Below, one piece after another: positions 40,933 through 50,836 of a stretch of 64,000 bases of DNA. How positions within the stretch are numbered: position 1 is the stretch's first letter; every line of letters starts with the position of its first letter. Source of the stretch: Nocardia huaxiensis (GTDB taxonomy: Bacteria; Actinomycetota; Actinomycetes; Mycobacteriales; Mycobacteriaceae); NCBI RefSeq assembly GCF_013744875.1, contig NZ_CP059399.1, forward strand, positions 4,588,001-4,652,000, in the 5' to 3' direction. A model generated the notes under the pieces. That model did not search any database. It was not told where the DNA came from and was given only the letters and a program-made list of their open reading frames with translations. The position numbers were made by a program, and so were the translations under genes.

Positions 40933-42291
40933 GTGCAGCGACGAATCATGGGGATCGAGACCGAATTCGGGGTGACGTGCACGTTCCACGGTCACCGTCG
41001 GTTGAGCCCTGACGAGGTGGCCCGGTATCTTTTCCGCCGGGTGGTTTCCTGGGGCCGTAGTTCGAACGTGTTCCTCCGCAACGGTGCCCGGCTCTACCTC
41101 GATGTCGGGTCGCACCCGGAGTACGCTACGGCCGAATGTGACAGCTTGGTGCAGCTTGTCACGCATGATAGAGCGGGTGAGCGGGTCCTGGAGGATTTGC
41201 TCATAGACGCCGAGCAACGGTTGGCCGAAGAGGGTATCGGCGGCGATATCTACCTCTTCAAGAACAACACCGACTCGGCCGGAAACTCCTACGGTTGCCA
41301 CGAGAATTTCCTCGTGGTGCGGGCCGGGGAGTTCTCGCGAATTTCCGATGTGCTTCTACCCTTCCTGGTTACGCGGCAGCTCATCTGCGGCGCGGGCAAG
41401 GTGCTGCAGACGCCGAAGGCCGCCACCTTCTGCCTGTCGCAGCGGGCCGAGCACATCTGGGAGGGCGTCTCCTCGGCGACCACGCGCTCGCGGCCGATCA
41501 TCAATACCCGTGACGAGCCGCATGCCGACGCCGAGAAGTACCGGCGCCTGCACGTGATCGTGGGCGACTCGAACATGGCCGAGCCGACCACCATGCTCAA
41601 GGTGGGCACCGCCTCGCTGGTGCTGGAGATGATCGAGGCCGGCGTCGCGTTCCGAGACTTCGCTCTGGACAACCCGATTCGCGCCATTCGCGAGGTGTCG
41701 CACGATCTCACCGGGCGGCGTCCGGTGCGGCTGGCGGGCGGGCGGCAGGCGTCCGCGCTCGACATCCAGCGCGAGTACTACGCGCGCGCGGTCGAGCATC
41801 TGCGCAATCGCGATCGCGATCCGCAGGTGGACGCGGTGGTGGACCTGTGGGGCCGCACCCTCGACGCCGTCGAGGCGCAGGACTTCGCCAAGGTCGACAC
41901 CGAGATCGACTGGGTCATCAAGCGCAAGCTGTTCCAGCGGTACCAGGACCGGTACAACATGGAGCTGTCCGATCCCAAGATCGCCCAGCTGGATCTGGCC
42001 TACCACGACATCAAGCGCGGCCGCGGCGTCTTCGACCTGCTGCAGCGCAAGGGGCTGGCCAAGCGGGTCACCGAGGACGAGGCCGTGGATGCCGCGGTCA
42101 CCACTCCGCCGCAGACCACGCGCGCCAAACTGCGCGGCGATTTCATCACCGCCGCCCAGGAGGCCGGTCGCGACTTCACCGTGGACTGGGTCCACCTGAA
42201 GCTCAACGATCAGGCGCAGCGCACGGTGCTCTGCAAGGATCCGTTCCGCTCGGTCGACGAGCGCGTGGACCGGCTCATCGCCTCGATGTGA
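40933..42291 (+). CDS. pafA: Pup ligase PafA
   Basis: 452 residues from GTG 40933, the exact length of mycobacterial PafA; an upstream ATG at 40891 would add 14 atypical residues. MGIETEFG supplies Glu9 for magnesium, and [12 protein letters not shown] gives catalytic Asp57, the same number as in M. tuberculosis. It joins deamidated Pup to substrate lysines. Separated from prcA by a terminator, so it has its own promoter. Confidence 0.97.
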   Translation: MQRRIMGIETEFGVTCTFHGHRRLSPDEVARYLFRRVVSWGRSSNVFLRNGARLYLDVGSHPEYATAECDSLVQLVTHDRAGERVLEDLLIDAEQRLAEEGIGGDIYLFKNNTDSAGNSYGCHENFLVVRAGEFSRISDVLLPFLVTRQLICGAGKVLQTPKAATFCLSQRAEHIWEGVSSATTRSRPIINTRDEPHADAEKYRRLHVIVGDSNMAEPTTMLKVGTASLVLEMIEAGVAFRDFALDNPIRAIREVSHDLTGRRPVRLAGGRQASALDIQREYYARAVEHLRNRDRDPQVDAVVDLWGRTLDAVEAQDFAKVDTEIDWVIKRKLFQRYQDRYNMELSDPKIAQLDLAYHDIKRGRGVFDLLQRKGLAKRVTEDEAVDAAVTTPPQTTRAKLRGDFITAAQEAGRDFTVDWVHLKLNDQAQRTVLCKDPFRSVDERVDRLIASM

Positions 42292-42549
42292 AAGAGAGCC
42301 TGTGAGAGCTACGTGAGTGCTCTCGGAACGCTCGAGTGGCTTCGTCTCCGAACCTCCCGGGACGTGGGGGCGGGGTTGCTCGTTCCGCGAGTACGGGCCA
42401 CGGACCCTGCGGTTCGTGGCCCGTTCGCTGCGTCAGGGACGAAACTGGGCCCGTCTGGCCGCGGTTCGTATCGCGGCCGGGGCCATGCCCGGTGAGGGTT
42501 GGGCCGGGTCACGCCGCGTCGGCTTGCGAGGCGCACTACTCTCTAACGG
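42292..42549. other. 258-base gap between pafA and pafB
   Basis: No supported gene. GAGAGC (42304-42309) and GCTCTC (42319-42324) form a small inverted repeat just past pafA. TACTCT at 42537-42542 is a likely -10 box for pafB. No strong terminator was found. Confidence 0.5.
42537..42542 (+). promoter_or_regulatory. Possible -10 box of the pafBC unit
   Basis: TACTCT ends seven bases before the pafB GTG, with no Shine-Dalgarno sequence, suggesting a leaderless pafB message. I could not find the PafBC-type damage promoter motif here. Confidence 0.4.
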
Positions 42550-43542
42550 GTGGCGATATCCAAGGTCGAGCGGTTGATGAATCTGGTTATCGCGCTGCTG
42601 TCCACCCGCCAATTCCTGACCGCCGAGCGGATCCGGGACAGTGTGGCGGGGTACGAGGAGTCCGCGAGCGATGAGGCGTTCAGCCGCATGTTCGAACGGG
42701 ACAAGAACGAGCTGCGCGATCTGGGCATTCCTCTGGAAATCGGTCCGGTCAGCCGGTATTCGGGCACCGAGGGCTACCGGATCAACCGGGATGCCTACGA
42801 ACTGCCGGATATCGATCTGACCAGTGAGGAAGCGGCGGCCGTCGCGGTGGCGGTGCAGCTGTGGGAGTCCCCGGAGCTGGCCGCGGCCGCCGAGGGCGGG
42901 CTGATGAAGTTGAAGGCGGCCGGAATTCACGTGGAGCCCGAGGCCGCGGTGGCGTCGGTGCCCGCGGTGCCGGCGCGCACGCGCGGTTCGGAACCGGTGC
43001 TGGGCAAGCTCCTCACCGCGATCGATGCCGGACGGTCGGTGCGCTTCCAGCATCGGCAATCCCACGGCGATCCCGTCGAACGCGATGTGCAGCCGTGGGG
43101 TGTGGTCACCCATTACGGCCGCTGGTATCTGGTCGGACACGACAATGCCCGCGCTGCCACCCGCGTCTTCCGCATCTCCCGCATCGGCGAGGACGTCACC
43201 GAATACGGCCCGGCCAATGCGGTGCACAAGCCCGAGGACGTCGATCTGCGCGCCCTGGTCGCCGAGGTGACCTCGCAGTCGCCGATCACCGGCTCGGCCA
43301 CGGTGTGGGTCGCCGAGGGCCGCGGCCAGGAGATCCGCCGGCTCGGAGCGACCATGGAGGACAGGGAGATCGGCGGCCGCACGGGGTCGATCGTGGAAGT
43401 GCCGGTGCGCTCGCGGGATTGGCTCGCGCGGCTCATCACCGGCCTCGGCGCGGACGCGCTCGTCCTCGCGCCGGAAGAACTGCGCGACAACGTGATTGCC
43501 CGGCTCGAGTCGGTGCTGGAGCGGACGGAGGTTTCAGCGTGA
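42550..43542 (+). CDS. pafB: WYL-domain DNA-damage regulator PafB
   Basis: 330 residues. N-terminal winged helix (KVERLMNLVIALLSTRQFLTA), middle WYL domain (VEPWGV-type segment read here as VERDVQPWGVVTHYGRWYLVGHD, residues about 175-197) and C-terminal WCX extension. With PafC it activates the LexA-independent DNA-damage response in mycobacteria. It is named for genetic linkage to PafA. The stop overlaps pafC (GTGA). Confidence 0.95.
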   Translation: MAISKVERLMNLVIALLSTRQFLTAERIRDSVAGYEESASDEAFSRMFERDKNELRDLGIPLEIGPVSRYSGTEGYRINRDAYELPDIDLTSEEAAAVAVAVQLWESPELAAAAEGGLMKLKAAGIHVEPEAAVASVPAVPARTRGSEPVLGKLLTAIDAGRSVRFQHRQSHGDPVERDVQPWGVVTHYGRWYLVGHDNARAATRVFRISRIGEDVTEYGPANAVHKPEDVDLRALVAEVTSQSPITGSATVWVAEGRGQEIRRLGATMEDREIGGRTGSIVEVPVRSRDWLARLITGLGADALVLAPEELRDNVIARLESVLERTEVSA

Positions 43543-44621
43543 GCAAGCAGGGCGACGGGGCCAGGGCGTCCGACGGGTCCAAGGACCGGCGCGGCGCGGC
43601 GGCGGCCAACAGCCGGTTGTCGACGCGGTTGGCGCGACTGCTGAACATGGTGCCGTACTTCCAGGCGAACCCGGGCATCAGTGCCGCCGAGGCCGCCGCC
43701 GAACTCGGTGTGACCACCAAGCAGCTCATGACCGATCTCAACCAGCTGTGGATGTGCGGCCTGCCCGGTTACGGCCCGGGTGATCTCATCGACCTGTCCT
43801 TCTCCGAAGAGAGCATCGAGGTCACCTTCTCCGCGGGCATCGACCGCCCGCTGCGCCTGACCGCCACCGAGGCCACGGCCCTGCTGGTGGCGCTACGCTC
43901 GATCGCCGACCTACCCGGCATGGTCGATCCCAGCGCCGCGCACGCCGCCATCGCCAAAATCGAATCCGCCATCTCCGGACGGGAATTCACCGGCCCGGTC
44001 GCCCCCGCCCCGGTCGAGGCCCCCGCCGTCGCCACGGTCCGTTCCGCGCTCGAGCGTGACCACGCGCTGCGCCTGGTCTACTATTCGGCCAGCCGCGATG
44101 TGGTCTCCGAACGGGTGGTGGATCCGATCCGAATCGTGCTGGTGGACAACAACAGCTACCTGCAGGCGTGGTGCCGGCAGGCCGAGGGCGTGCGCCTGTT
44201 CCGCCTCGACCGCATCGAGGAGGCCACCGAACTGGACGAGCCCGCGCGCCCGCCCGCCGAGGCCGCCCTCGACCAGACCGCCGCCCTGGACCTGTTCGTC
44301 GACGATCCCGCGGTCCCGTTGGCGCGCTTGCTGATTCGCGCCGACTACGCCTGGGTTCTGGAGCAGTACCCGATGCACAAGGTCACCGTGCACCCCGACG
44401 GCGATGTCGAGGCCACCATGCGCTTCGCCACCCTCGACTGGATGGCCCGGCTGCTGCTCGGCTTCGGCTCCGGCGTCACCGTGCTCGGCCCGCCGGAACT
44501 GGTGACCGCGGTGCGCGAGCGCTCCGGCGCCGCGCTGGCGGCCTACAGCGCCCTCGCCGCCGAATCCGGTGGCGGAGCGCGCCTTCCCGTGAACGGTCTC
44601 GAGGAGGTCGGTCCCGCTTGA
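43539..44621 (+). CDS. pafC: WYL-domain DNA-damage regulator PafC
   Basis: 360 residues from the GTG overlapping the pafB stop. A 25-residue Ala/Gly-rich tail, then winged helix (LARLLNMVPYFQANPGISAAEAA), WYL domain (LRLVYYSASRDVVSERVVDPIR) and WCX domain. Partner of PafB. TTG at 44618 overlaps its stop and is in frame with the next gene, so the three may be translated as a coupled set. Confidence 0.95.
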   Translation: MSKQGDGARASDGSKDRRGAAAANSRLSTRLARLLNMVPYFQANPGISAAEAAAELGVTTKQLMTDLNQLWMCGLPGYGPGDLIDLSFSEESIEVTFSAGIDRPLRLTATEATALLVALRSIADLPGMVDPSAAHAAIAKIESAISGREFTGPVAPAPVEAPAVATVRSALERDHALRLVYYSASRDVVSERVVDPIRIVLVDNNSYLQAWCRQAEGVRLFRLDRIEEATELDEPARPPAEAALDQTAALDLFVDDPAVPLARLLIRADYAWVLEQYPMHKVTVHPDGDVEATMRFATLDWMARLLLGFGSGVTVLGPPELVTAVRERSGAALAAYSALAAESGGGARLPVNGLEEVGPA

Positions 44622-44650
44622 CCTTTCGTTCCACTTCGGCATCGAATGCG

Positions 44651-45673
44651 ATGCCGCGCGTACTGGTGCTCGGCGCGGGCAGTATCGGGGTGTACGTGGG
44701 CGGCAAACTCGCCGCCGCGGGCGCGGAGGTCACCTTCGTGGGCCGTCCGCGCATCCTGAACGAGATCGCCGCGCACGGCCTGCGGCTCACCGATCTCGAC
44801 GGCAATGACGACCGGGTCGAGCCCGCGGCCTTCCGCACGGCCACCGATGCCGCCGGCGCGGCCGCTGCGGATCTGGTGCTGATCACCGTGAAATCCGCCG
44901 ACACCGGTACCGCCACAGCGGAATTGGCGGGCAAACTGAAACCCGGAACGGTGGTGCTGAGCCTGCAGAACGGGATCGGCAACGATGCGGTGATCCGCGA
45001 AATCCTGCCCGCCTGTGTGGTTTTGGCGGGCATGGTGATGTTCAACGTGGTGCAGCACCCGGGCGGGCGCTTCCATCGCGGCACCGCGGGCGGCGTCGAA
45101 GTCGCCGACGATCCCGCGCTCGACCGGTTCGCGCCGCTGCTGCGCGACTGCGGCCTGAGTGTGCGGCGGCATGCCGATCTGCTGCCCATCCAGTGGGCGA
45201 AGCTGCTGCTCAACCTGAACAATCCCATCAATGCCCTGTCCGGGCGGCCGCTGCGCGAGGAGCTGTCCAATCGCGACTATCGCCGCTGCCTGGCCCTGAC
45301 CCAGCGCGAGGCCCTCGACGCCATGTCGCGCGCCCGCATCCGCCCGGCCCGGCTCACCGTGCTGCCGCCCGAGGCCATGGCGCGCCTGCTCACCGTGCCG
45401 GACGGGCTGTTCCGGCGCATCGCGGGCAAAGTGCTGGCGATCGATCCGGTGGCGCGCTCGTCCATGGCCGACGACCTGGCGGCGGGCCGCAAGACCGAGA
45501 TCGCTTGGCTCTGTGGTGAAATCGTGAGCCTGGGCGCGATGGTCGGCGTGCCCACGCCGGTGAACCGCCGCCTGATCGAACTCGTGACAGCGGCGGAGAA
45601 CGGTGACCGTCGCACCTGGTCCGGCGCGGAACTGCGGGATCAGCTGGAAACCGCGGCCCGTTCCGGCCAGTGA
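44651..45673 (+). CDS. Ketopantoate reductase family protein
   Basis: 340 residues. Rossmann start MPRVLVLGAGSIGVYVGGKL, VKSADT near residue 80, LQNGIGN near 104, and the C-terminal ApbA domain with KLLLNLNNPINALSG (catalytic Lys). Its family reduces 2-dehydropantoate with NADPH in coenzyme A synthesis, but paralogues act on other keto acids. ATG 44651 is preferred by homology. An upstream TTG at 44618, overlapping the pafC stop and ten bases after GGAGG, would add 11 residues and couple it to pafC. Its placement between pafC and tatA is not part of the usual Pup/Tat order I know. Confidence 0.85.
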   Translation: MPRVLVLGAGSIGVYVGGKLAAAGAEVTFVGRPRILNEIAAHGLRLTDLDGNDDRVEPAAFRTATDAAGAAAADLVLITVKSADTGTATAELAGKLKPGTVVLSLQNGIGNDAVIREILPACVVLAGMVMFNVVQHPGGRFHRGTAGGVEVADDPALDRFAPLLRDCGLSVRRHADLLPIQWAKLLLNLNNPINALSGRPLREELSNRDYRRCLALTQREALDAMSRARIRPARLTVLPPEAMARLLTVPDGLFRRIAGKVLAIDPVARSSMADDLAAGRKTEIAWLCGEIVSLGAMVGVPTPVNRRLIELVTAAENGDRRTWSGAELRDQLETAARSGQ

Positions 45674-45759
45674 ACGACCGGCTAACGGCGGTTGACAAAT
45701 AGTTCGGGGTATGCGAGTCCGGTAGCATCGGATGCGACCACAGTCTTTGGAGGTTTTCG

Positions 45760-46023
45760 ATGGGTTCACTCAGTGCGACGCACTGGATCATCATTGCGGT
45801 GCTGTTCTTGGTGCTGTTCGGGGCCAAGCGGCTACCCGACGCCGCCCGGGGACTCGGCCGTTCGATGCGCATTCTCAAGAGCGAGATGAACGAGATGCAC
45901 ACCGACGACAAGCCCGCCGCCGCGCCCGCACAGCAGGCTCCGGCCGCGCAGCAGCTGCCCGCCGCCCAGCCGGCCGCGCCGGTCACCCCGCAGCAGCCGA
46001 ACGTCGACACGACCAAGGCCTGA
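45760..46023 (+). CDS. tatA: Sec-independent protein translocase subunit TatA
   Basis: 87 residues. One membrane helix (HWIIIAVLFLVLFGA), the hinge FGAKRLPDAARGLGRSMR with the F-G-x3-LP motif, then an Ala/Pro/Gln-rich tail. Forms the Tat translocation pore with TatC. GGAGG lies upstream. TTGACA at 45692 and TAGCAT at 45723 may be promoter parts, but their 25-base spacing is not canonical. Confidence 0.95.
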   Translation: MGSLSATHWIIIAVLFLVLFGAKRLPDAARGLGRSMRILKSEMNEMHTDDKPAAAPAQQAPAAQQLPAAQPAAPVTPQQPNVDTTKA

Positions 46024-46121
46024 CACCGCCGCGGTATCCGGGGTGAGCGCGAGCCTCACCCCGGTTGATGCGTGTCATCCAGGTCCGGGGCGTTCACTCG
46101 CAGCGAGGCAGTCACACACCC

Positions 46122-47117
46122 ATGCGTATTCGCATTCCGTTCGATCCCCGGCGCAGCCGGCGGCGAACCAATCCCGACGGCACCATGTCGCTGGTGGAGC
46201 ACCTGCACGAGCTCCGCAAACGCATGCTCATCTCGATCGCTGCCGTCGCGGTCACCACCGTGGTCGGGTTCATCTGGTACTCGCATTCCTTCTTCGGCCT
46301 GCCGAGCCTCGGTGAGGTGCTGACCGGGCCGTACTGTGAGCTGCCCGCCTCGGCCCGTGCGCAATTGAGCGCCGACGGCGCCTGCCGGCTGCTGGCCACC
46401 GCGCCGTTCGAGCAGTTCATGCTGCGGTTGAAGGTGGGCATCACCGCGGGTGTGGTCATGGCCTGCCCGGTGTGGATGTATCAGCTGTGGGCGTTCATCA
46501 CGCCCGGCCTGTACGCCAAGGAGCGCAAGTACGCGCTGTCGTTCGTCATCGCGGGATCGACCCTGTTCGTGGCCGGCGCCGTGCTGGCCTACGTGATCGT
46601 GGCGCACGCGCTGAGCTTCCTGCTCACGGTCGGCTCCAATGCGCAGATCACCGCGCTCAGCGGTGCCGAGTACTTCAGCTTCATCATCAGCCTGCTGGTC
46701 ATCTTCGGCGTCAGCTTCGAAACCCCTTTGCTGGTCGTCGGTTTGAATGCCGTGGGTGTGCTGACCTACGAGAAGCTCGTGAAATGGCGCCGCGGCCTGA
46801 TCTTCGGCATGTTCGTCTTCGCCGCCATCGTCACCCCGCAGGATCCGTTCTCCATGCTCGCCCTCGCTCTGGCCCTCACGGTCCTGTTCGAGCTGGCCGT
46901 GCAGATCGCGCGGCTCAATGACAAGCGCAAGGCCCGCAATGCCGAGAACTGGGCGAATCTTTCGGACGAGGAAGCCTCCCCGATCGGCGGACCCGACGGC
47001 GTCGGCGGCGTGACTCCGGTCGAGGCCGCGAGCCCGGTTGCCGCGGCGCAGCCGATCGGCGCGACACCGCCGGAAAAAACAACGCGAGCCGTGTCGGATT
47101 ACTCCGATACCCTCTGA
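46122..47117 (+). CDS. tatC: Sec-independent protein translocase subunit TatC
   Basis: 331 residues from ATG 46122; an in-frame ATG lies further upstream at 46065. [13 protein letters not shown] is the TatC signature, followed by six membrane segments and a C-terminal Ala/Pro/Thr tail. It recognises twin-arginine signal peptides. Gene order tatA-tatC-helY matches the mycobacterial region. Confidence 0.95.
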   Translation: MRIRIPFDPRRSRRRTNPDGTMSLVEHLHELRKRMLISIAAVAVTTVVGFIWYSHSFFGLPSLGEVLTGPYCELPASARAQLSADGACRLLATAPFEQFMLRLKVGITAGVVMACPVWMYQLWAFITPGLYAKERKYALSFVIAGSTLFVAGAVLAYVIVAHALSFLLTVGSNAQITALSGAEYFSFIISLLVIFGVSFETPLLVVGLNAVGVLTYEKLVKWRRGLIFGMFVFAAIVTPQDPFSMLALALALTVLFELAVQIARLNDKRKARNAENWANLSDEEASPIGGPDGVGGVTPVEAASPVAAAQPIGATPPEKTTRAVSDYSDTL

Positions 47118-47120
47118 CGA

Positions 47121-49811
47121 GTGACATCAAGGTCGCTTACTGGCGAACTGGCGGCATTCGCCGCCGAGCTGAAATTCGAGCTGGATCCGTTCCAGCGGCA
47201 GTCGTGCGAGGCGCTGGAAGGCGGGCACTCCGTTCTGGTGTGCGCGCCCACCGGCGCCGGTAAGACCGTGGTCGGTGAATTCGCGGTGCACCTGGCGCTG
47301 CGATCGGGCGGCAAAGCCTTCTACACGACGCCCATCAAGGCGCTGTCGAACCAGAAATTCGCGGACCTCACCGCGCGCTACGGACGTGACGCGGTGGGGC
47401 TGCTCACCGGGGACCAGTCCATCAATCCGGATGCCTCCGTCGTGGTCATGACGACCGAGGTGCTGCGCAATATGCTGTACGCGGGTTCGGATGCGCTGCA
47501 GGGGCTTTCGTATGTGGTGATGGACGAGGTCCACTACCTGGCCGACCGGTTCCGCGGGGCGGTGTGGGAGGAGGTCATCCTGCACCTGCCGCCCGAGGTG
47601 CGCCTGGTCAGCCTATCGGCGACGGTCTCCAATGCCGAGGAGTTCGGCGCGTGGATGGAGACCGTGCGCGGCGACACCGCGGTCATCGTGGACGAGACCC
47701 GGCCGGTGCCGCTGTGGCAGCACGTCATGGTCGGGCGGCGCATGTTCGATCTGTTCGACTCCAAGTCGAGCGATCAGCGGGTGCTGGTGGACGAGGACCT
47801 GGTGCGCTACATCAAGCACAAGGAATCCACCGATCGCATGGACGGCTGGGCGGTGCCCGGCCGGCGCGGCGGCCCCCGGCGCATGTTCCGGCCCATGCCG
47901 CGACCGGAAGTGATCGCGCGCCTCGACGAGGAAGGGCTGCTGCCCGCCATCACCTTCATCTTCAGCCGCGCGGGCTGCGATGGGGCGCTGGCGCAGTGCG
48001 TGCGCTCGCGGCTGGACCTCTCGCGCGACGAGGACCGCGAGCAGATCGACGCCATCATCGACAAGCACACCGGCGATCTGCCGCGCAGCGATCTCGAGGT
48101 GCTCGGGTACTGGGAGTGGCGCGAGGCGCTGCACCGCGGCTTCGCCGCGCACCACGCGGGCATGCTGCCGGCCTTCCGCCACACCGTGGAGGAACTGTTC
48201 GTGCGCGGCCTGGTGCGGGCCGTATTCGCCACCGAGACACTGGCATTGGGCATCAATATGCCCGCGCGCACGGTCGTGCTCGAGCGCCTGGTGAAGTTCA
48301 ATGGCGAAACCCACGCCGAACTCACGCCGGGGGAGTACACGCAGCTCACCGGGCGTGCGGGGCGGCGCGGCATCGATGTCGAGGGTCATGCGGTGGTGCT
48401 GTGGCATCCGGATGTGGACACCAGCGCGGTGGCCGGTCTGGCCTCCACGCGCACCTATCCGCTGCGCTCGTCGTTCCGGCCCGGCTACAACATGTCCATC
48501 AACCTCATCGATCGCATGGGGGCGGCGGATTCGCGGGCGCTGCTGGAGCGGTCCTTCGCACAGTTCCAGGCCGACCGCTCGGTCGTGGGTCTGGTGCGCG
48601 GCATCGAACGCAATGAGGGCCAGCTGCGAAAGTTGCGCTCCCAGTTGGGCGATGACGACTTCCTCGAGTACTTCGGGCTGCGCGAACGCATCCGGGACCG
48701 TGAACGGCACCTGGAACGCCAGGGCCGCACCGATCGCCGTCAGGCGTCGGTCGCCGCGCTCGGCGCCCTGCGGCGCGGTGACGTGGTGGCGATCCCCAGC
48801 GGCCGTCGGCAGGGGCTGGCGGTGGTGCTGGAACCCGATGCGACACCGGGTGATCCGCGTCCGCTGGTGCTCACCATGGACAAGTGGGCGGGCCGGGTGT
48901 CGGCCGCGGACTTCCCGACGCCCGCAGAGGCGCTGGGCCACATGCGGCTGCCGCGGCACGTCGATCACCGCACCGCGCGGGTGCGCCGGGATCTGGCGTC
49001 CTCGCTGCGCAATCTGGGCATCCATCCGCCCGGCCGCAATCGGCAGGGCAAGCGCGCCAAGGCCGCCGACGATCACGAATTGCAGAGCCTGCGGCGGGCA
49101 TTGCGCAACCATCCGGCACACTCGCGGCCGGATCGGGAACAGTTGGCGCGCATCGGCGAACGCTACAACCGGGTGCAGCGTGAAACCGAGTCCATGCGCC
49201 AGCAGGTCGCCGCCACCACCAACTCGCTCGCCCGCACCTTCGACCGCATCCTCGCACTGCTCGAGGAGCGCGGTTACGTGAACGACGGAGAGGTGACCGC
49301 CGACGGCCGCCGCCTGGCCCGCATCTACGCCGAGGCCGATCTGGTGGTGGCCGAGAGCCTGCGGCAAGGTCTGTGGAAGGGGCTCGGTCCCGCCGAACTC
49401 GCGTCGGTGGTCTCGATCCTGGTGTACGAATCCCGCCAGGAGGGTGGCTATCTCGGGGCCTCCGGACCGACCGCCCCGATTCGGCGGGCGGTCGATGCCA
49501 CCATCGGCGTGTGGTCGCAATTGCGCACCGACGAGTCCCGGCATCGCCTGCAACCCACCCGCGAACCCGACCTCGGATTCCTGTCCGGCATCCACTCCTG
49601 GGCCCGCGGCGACGACCTCGCCGACGCCCTGCTGGCCAGTGGCGATCGTGGAAACTCGCTGTCGGCGGGCGATTTCGTGCGCTGGTGCCGGCAGGTCATC
49701 GACCTGCTCGACCAAATCCACAGCACCGCCGACGATGTGGAGGTCGCGGCCACCGCCGCCAAGGCGGTGCGGGCCATCCGGCGGGGTGTCGTCGCGGTGG
49801 ACGCCGCGTAG
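47121..49811 (+). CDS. helY: DExH-box RNA helicase HelY (Ski2/Mtr4-like)
   Basis: 896 residues. Walker A APTGAGKT at 42-49, DEVH at 135-138, SLSATVSNAEE near 165, motif VI QLTGRAGRRG near 410, and a C-terminal DSHCT-type domain. Similar to Rv2092c (HelY). Likely unwinds structured RNA in decay or ribosome work. GTG start three bases after the tatC stop. Confidence 0.93.
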   Translation: MTSRSLTGELAAFAAELKFELDPFQRQSCEALEGGHSVLVCAPTGAGKTVVGEFAVHLALRSGGKAFYTTPIKALSNQKFADLTARYGRDAVGLLTGDQSINPDASVVVMTTEVLRNMLYAGSDALQGLSYVVMDEVHYLADRFRGAVWEEVILHLPPEVRLVSLSATVSNAEEFGAWMETVRGDTAVIVDETRPVPLWQHVMVGRRMFDLFDSKSSDQRVLVDEDLVRYIKHKESTDRMDGWAVPGRRGGPRRMFRPMPRPEVIARLDEEGLLPAITFIFSRAGCDGALAQCVRSRLDLSRDEDREQIDAIIDKHTGDLPRSDLEVLGYWEWREALHRGFAAHHAGMLPAFRHTVEELFVRGLVRAVFATETLALGINMPARTVVLERLVKFNGETHAELTPGEYTQLTGRAGRRGIDVEGHAVVLWHPDVDTSAVAGLASTRTYPLRSSFRPGYNMSINLIDRMGAADSRALLERSFAQFQADRSVVGLVRGIERNEGQLRKLRSQLGDDDFLEYFGLRERIRDRERHLERQGRTDRRQASVAALGALRRGDVVAIPSGRRQGLAVVLEPDATPGDPRPLVLTMDKWAGRVSAADFPTPAEALGHMRLPRHVDHRTARVRRDLASSLRNLGIHPPGRNRQGKRAKAADDHELQSLRRALRNHPAHSRPDREQLARIGERYNRVQRETESMRQQVAATTNSLARTFDRILALLEERGYVNDGEVTADGRRLARIYAEADLVVAESLRQGLWKGLGPAELASVVSILVYESRQEGGYLGASGPTAPIRRAVDATIGVWSQLRTDESRHRLQPTREPDLGFLSGIHSWARGDDLADALLASGDRGNSLSAGDFVRWCRQVIDLLDQIHSTADDVEVAATAAKAVRAIRRGVVAVDAA

Positions 49812-49885
49812 TCATATCGACTGTGCTTTGATTCTTGAACGTACCGACCGCGGTGGGTTCACGAGCGTGTTCCCTCTCGGGGGTC

Positions 49886-49891
49886 TAGCGT
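49886..49891 (+). promoter_or_regulatory. -10 box before the DUF4333 gene
   Basis: TAGCGT fits TANNNT; a 32-base leader with GGAGG follows. Confidence 0.45.
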
Positions 49892-49923
49892 AGGTACAAC
49901 GGATTGCGAGTGGAGGCAAGCAG

Positions 49924-50676
49924 ATGAGCGGCCCGTACGGACCGAACGACGCCCCAGGGACTGGGGAGGGACGCAACGATCCGACGCAGCAGTGGGGCGG
50001 CGGTCAGCCCGCGCCCGGTGGCGCCGGACCGACTCAGAATTGGGGTGGCCAGCCGGATCCGGCGGCGCCCACCGCGCAGTGGGGTGGGCAGCAGCCCGGT
50101 CAGCCGCAGCCGTGGGGGCAGAGCCAGCCGCAGCAGCCACAGCCGCAGCAGTGGGGCCAGAGTCAGCCGCAGTGGCCGACCCAGGGTCAGCCCGCGCAGC
50201 CGGGTCAGCCCGATTGGGGTCAGCAGTCGCAGCCGCAGCAGCCGGTGCAGCAGCCCGGTCAGCAGTGGGGGCAGAGTCAGCCGCAGTGGCCCACTCAGGG
50301 GCAGCCGGATTGGACCGGGCAGCAGCCGGGTCAGCAGTGGCCGCAGCCGCAGCAGCAGCCCGCCAAGAAGAAGACGGGTCTGATCGTCGCTGTCGCGCTG
50401 GCGTCGGTGGTGGTGCTGGCCGCGGTCATCGGTGGCGTGCTGTGGCTGACGGCCAAGGATCAGCTGGACAACAAGGCCGTGCAGACCGGTGTGCAGAAGG
50501 TGCTCAAGGATTCCTACGGCATCGAGGATGTCCAGGACGTGAGCTGCCCGTCGGGTCAGAAGGTCGAGGTGGACAAGACCTTCGACTGCACGCTCAAGGT
50601 GGGCGGGGAGGCCAAGAAGGTGACCATCAAGATCACCAAGGATGACGGGACCTACGAGGTCGGCCGGCCCAGCTGA
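49924..50676 (+). CDS. DUF4333 membrane protein with Gln/Pro-rich head
   Basis: 250 residues: a Gln/Pro/Trp/Gly-rich cytosolic head of about 148 residues, a basic KKK, one membrane helix (TGLIVAVALASVVVLAAV), and an extracytosolic DUF4333 domain with two Cys (DVSCPSG, FDCTLKV) probably disulfide-linked. Position after helY matches Rv2091c in M. tuberculosis. Function unknown. A terminator follows. Confidence 0.85.
   Translation: MSGPYGPNDAPGTGEGRNDPTQQWGGGQPAPGGAGPTQNWGGQPDPAAPTAQWGGQQPGQPQPWGQSQPQQPQPQQWGQSQPQWPTQGQPAQPGQPDWGQQSQPQQPVQQPGQQWGQSQPQWPTQGQPDWTGQQPGQQWPQPQQQPAKKKTGLIVAVALASVVVLAAVIGGVLWLTAKDQLDNKAVQTGVQKVLKDSYGIEDVQDVSCPSGQKVEVDKTFDCTLKVGGEAKKVTIKITKDDGTYEVGRPS
50146..50306 (+). 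repeat. Tandem Gln/Trp-rich coding repeat, two near-identical copies
   Basis: A unit of about 46 bases coding QQWGQSQPQWPTQGQP starts at 50146 and again at 50260 (spacing 114). It lies in the disordered head of the DUF4333 protein. Confidence 0.8.
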
Positions 50677-50699
50677 TTCCGCGCTGAGCCGAATGCCTG

Positions 50700-50738
50700 A
50701 GCGGCGGCGTCCTTTCGAGGGCGCCGCCGCTGCGTTTT
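50700..50738 (+). terminator. Intrinsic terminator after the DUF4333 gene
   Basis: AGCGGCGGCG (50700-50709) pairs with CGCCGCCGCT (50722-50731), followed by GCG and TTTT. Confidence 0.75.
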
Positions 50739-50836
50739 GCCCGCTCGCGGACGCTTTTCGAGTGTTGCCCGCACGATGCTGCGTCGAGGGCGTAGCGTGG
50801 TGATGAGTCTGTTTCAGCGAGTGCTGGGGGTGCGAG

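Noticed and set aside
42400..42549. PafBC-type DNA-damage promoter motif before pafB
   Set aside because: No convincing TTGTC-type element at the right distance from a -10 box was found by eye.
42317..42577. Open frames in all + frames between pafA and pafB
   Set aside because: Several frames are open at once with no family resemblance or Shine-Dalgarno site; this is a GC-rich untranslated stretch.
45692..45728. TTGACA and TAGCAT as a promoter pair for tatA
   Set aside because: The 25-base spacing is too long for a standard sigma-70-type promoter, so the pair was not listed as a feature.
47613..49721. 702-codon frame antisense to helY
   Set aside because: It mirrors the codon pattern of a well-supported gene, and its product is His/Gly/Arg-rich without domains. 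The same applies to other long antisense frames (for example 4269-6104 and 592-1773).
50049..50350. Repetitive CAG/CCG-rich stretch as a possible CRISPR or tandem-repeat array
   Set aside because: It is coding DNA for the Gln/Pro-rich head of the DUF4333 protein; no equal-length spacers or palindromic repeats.
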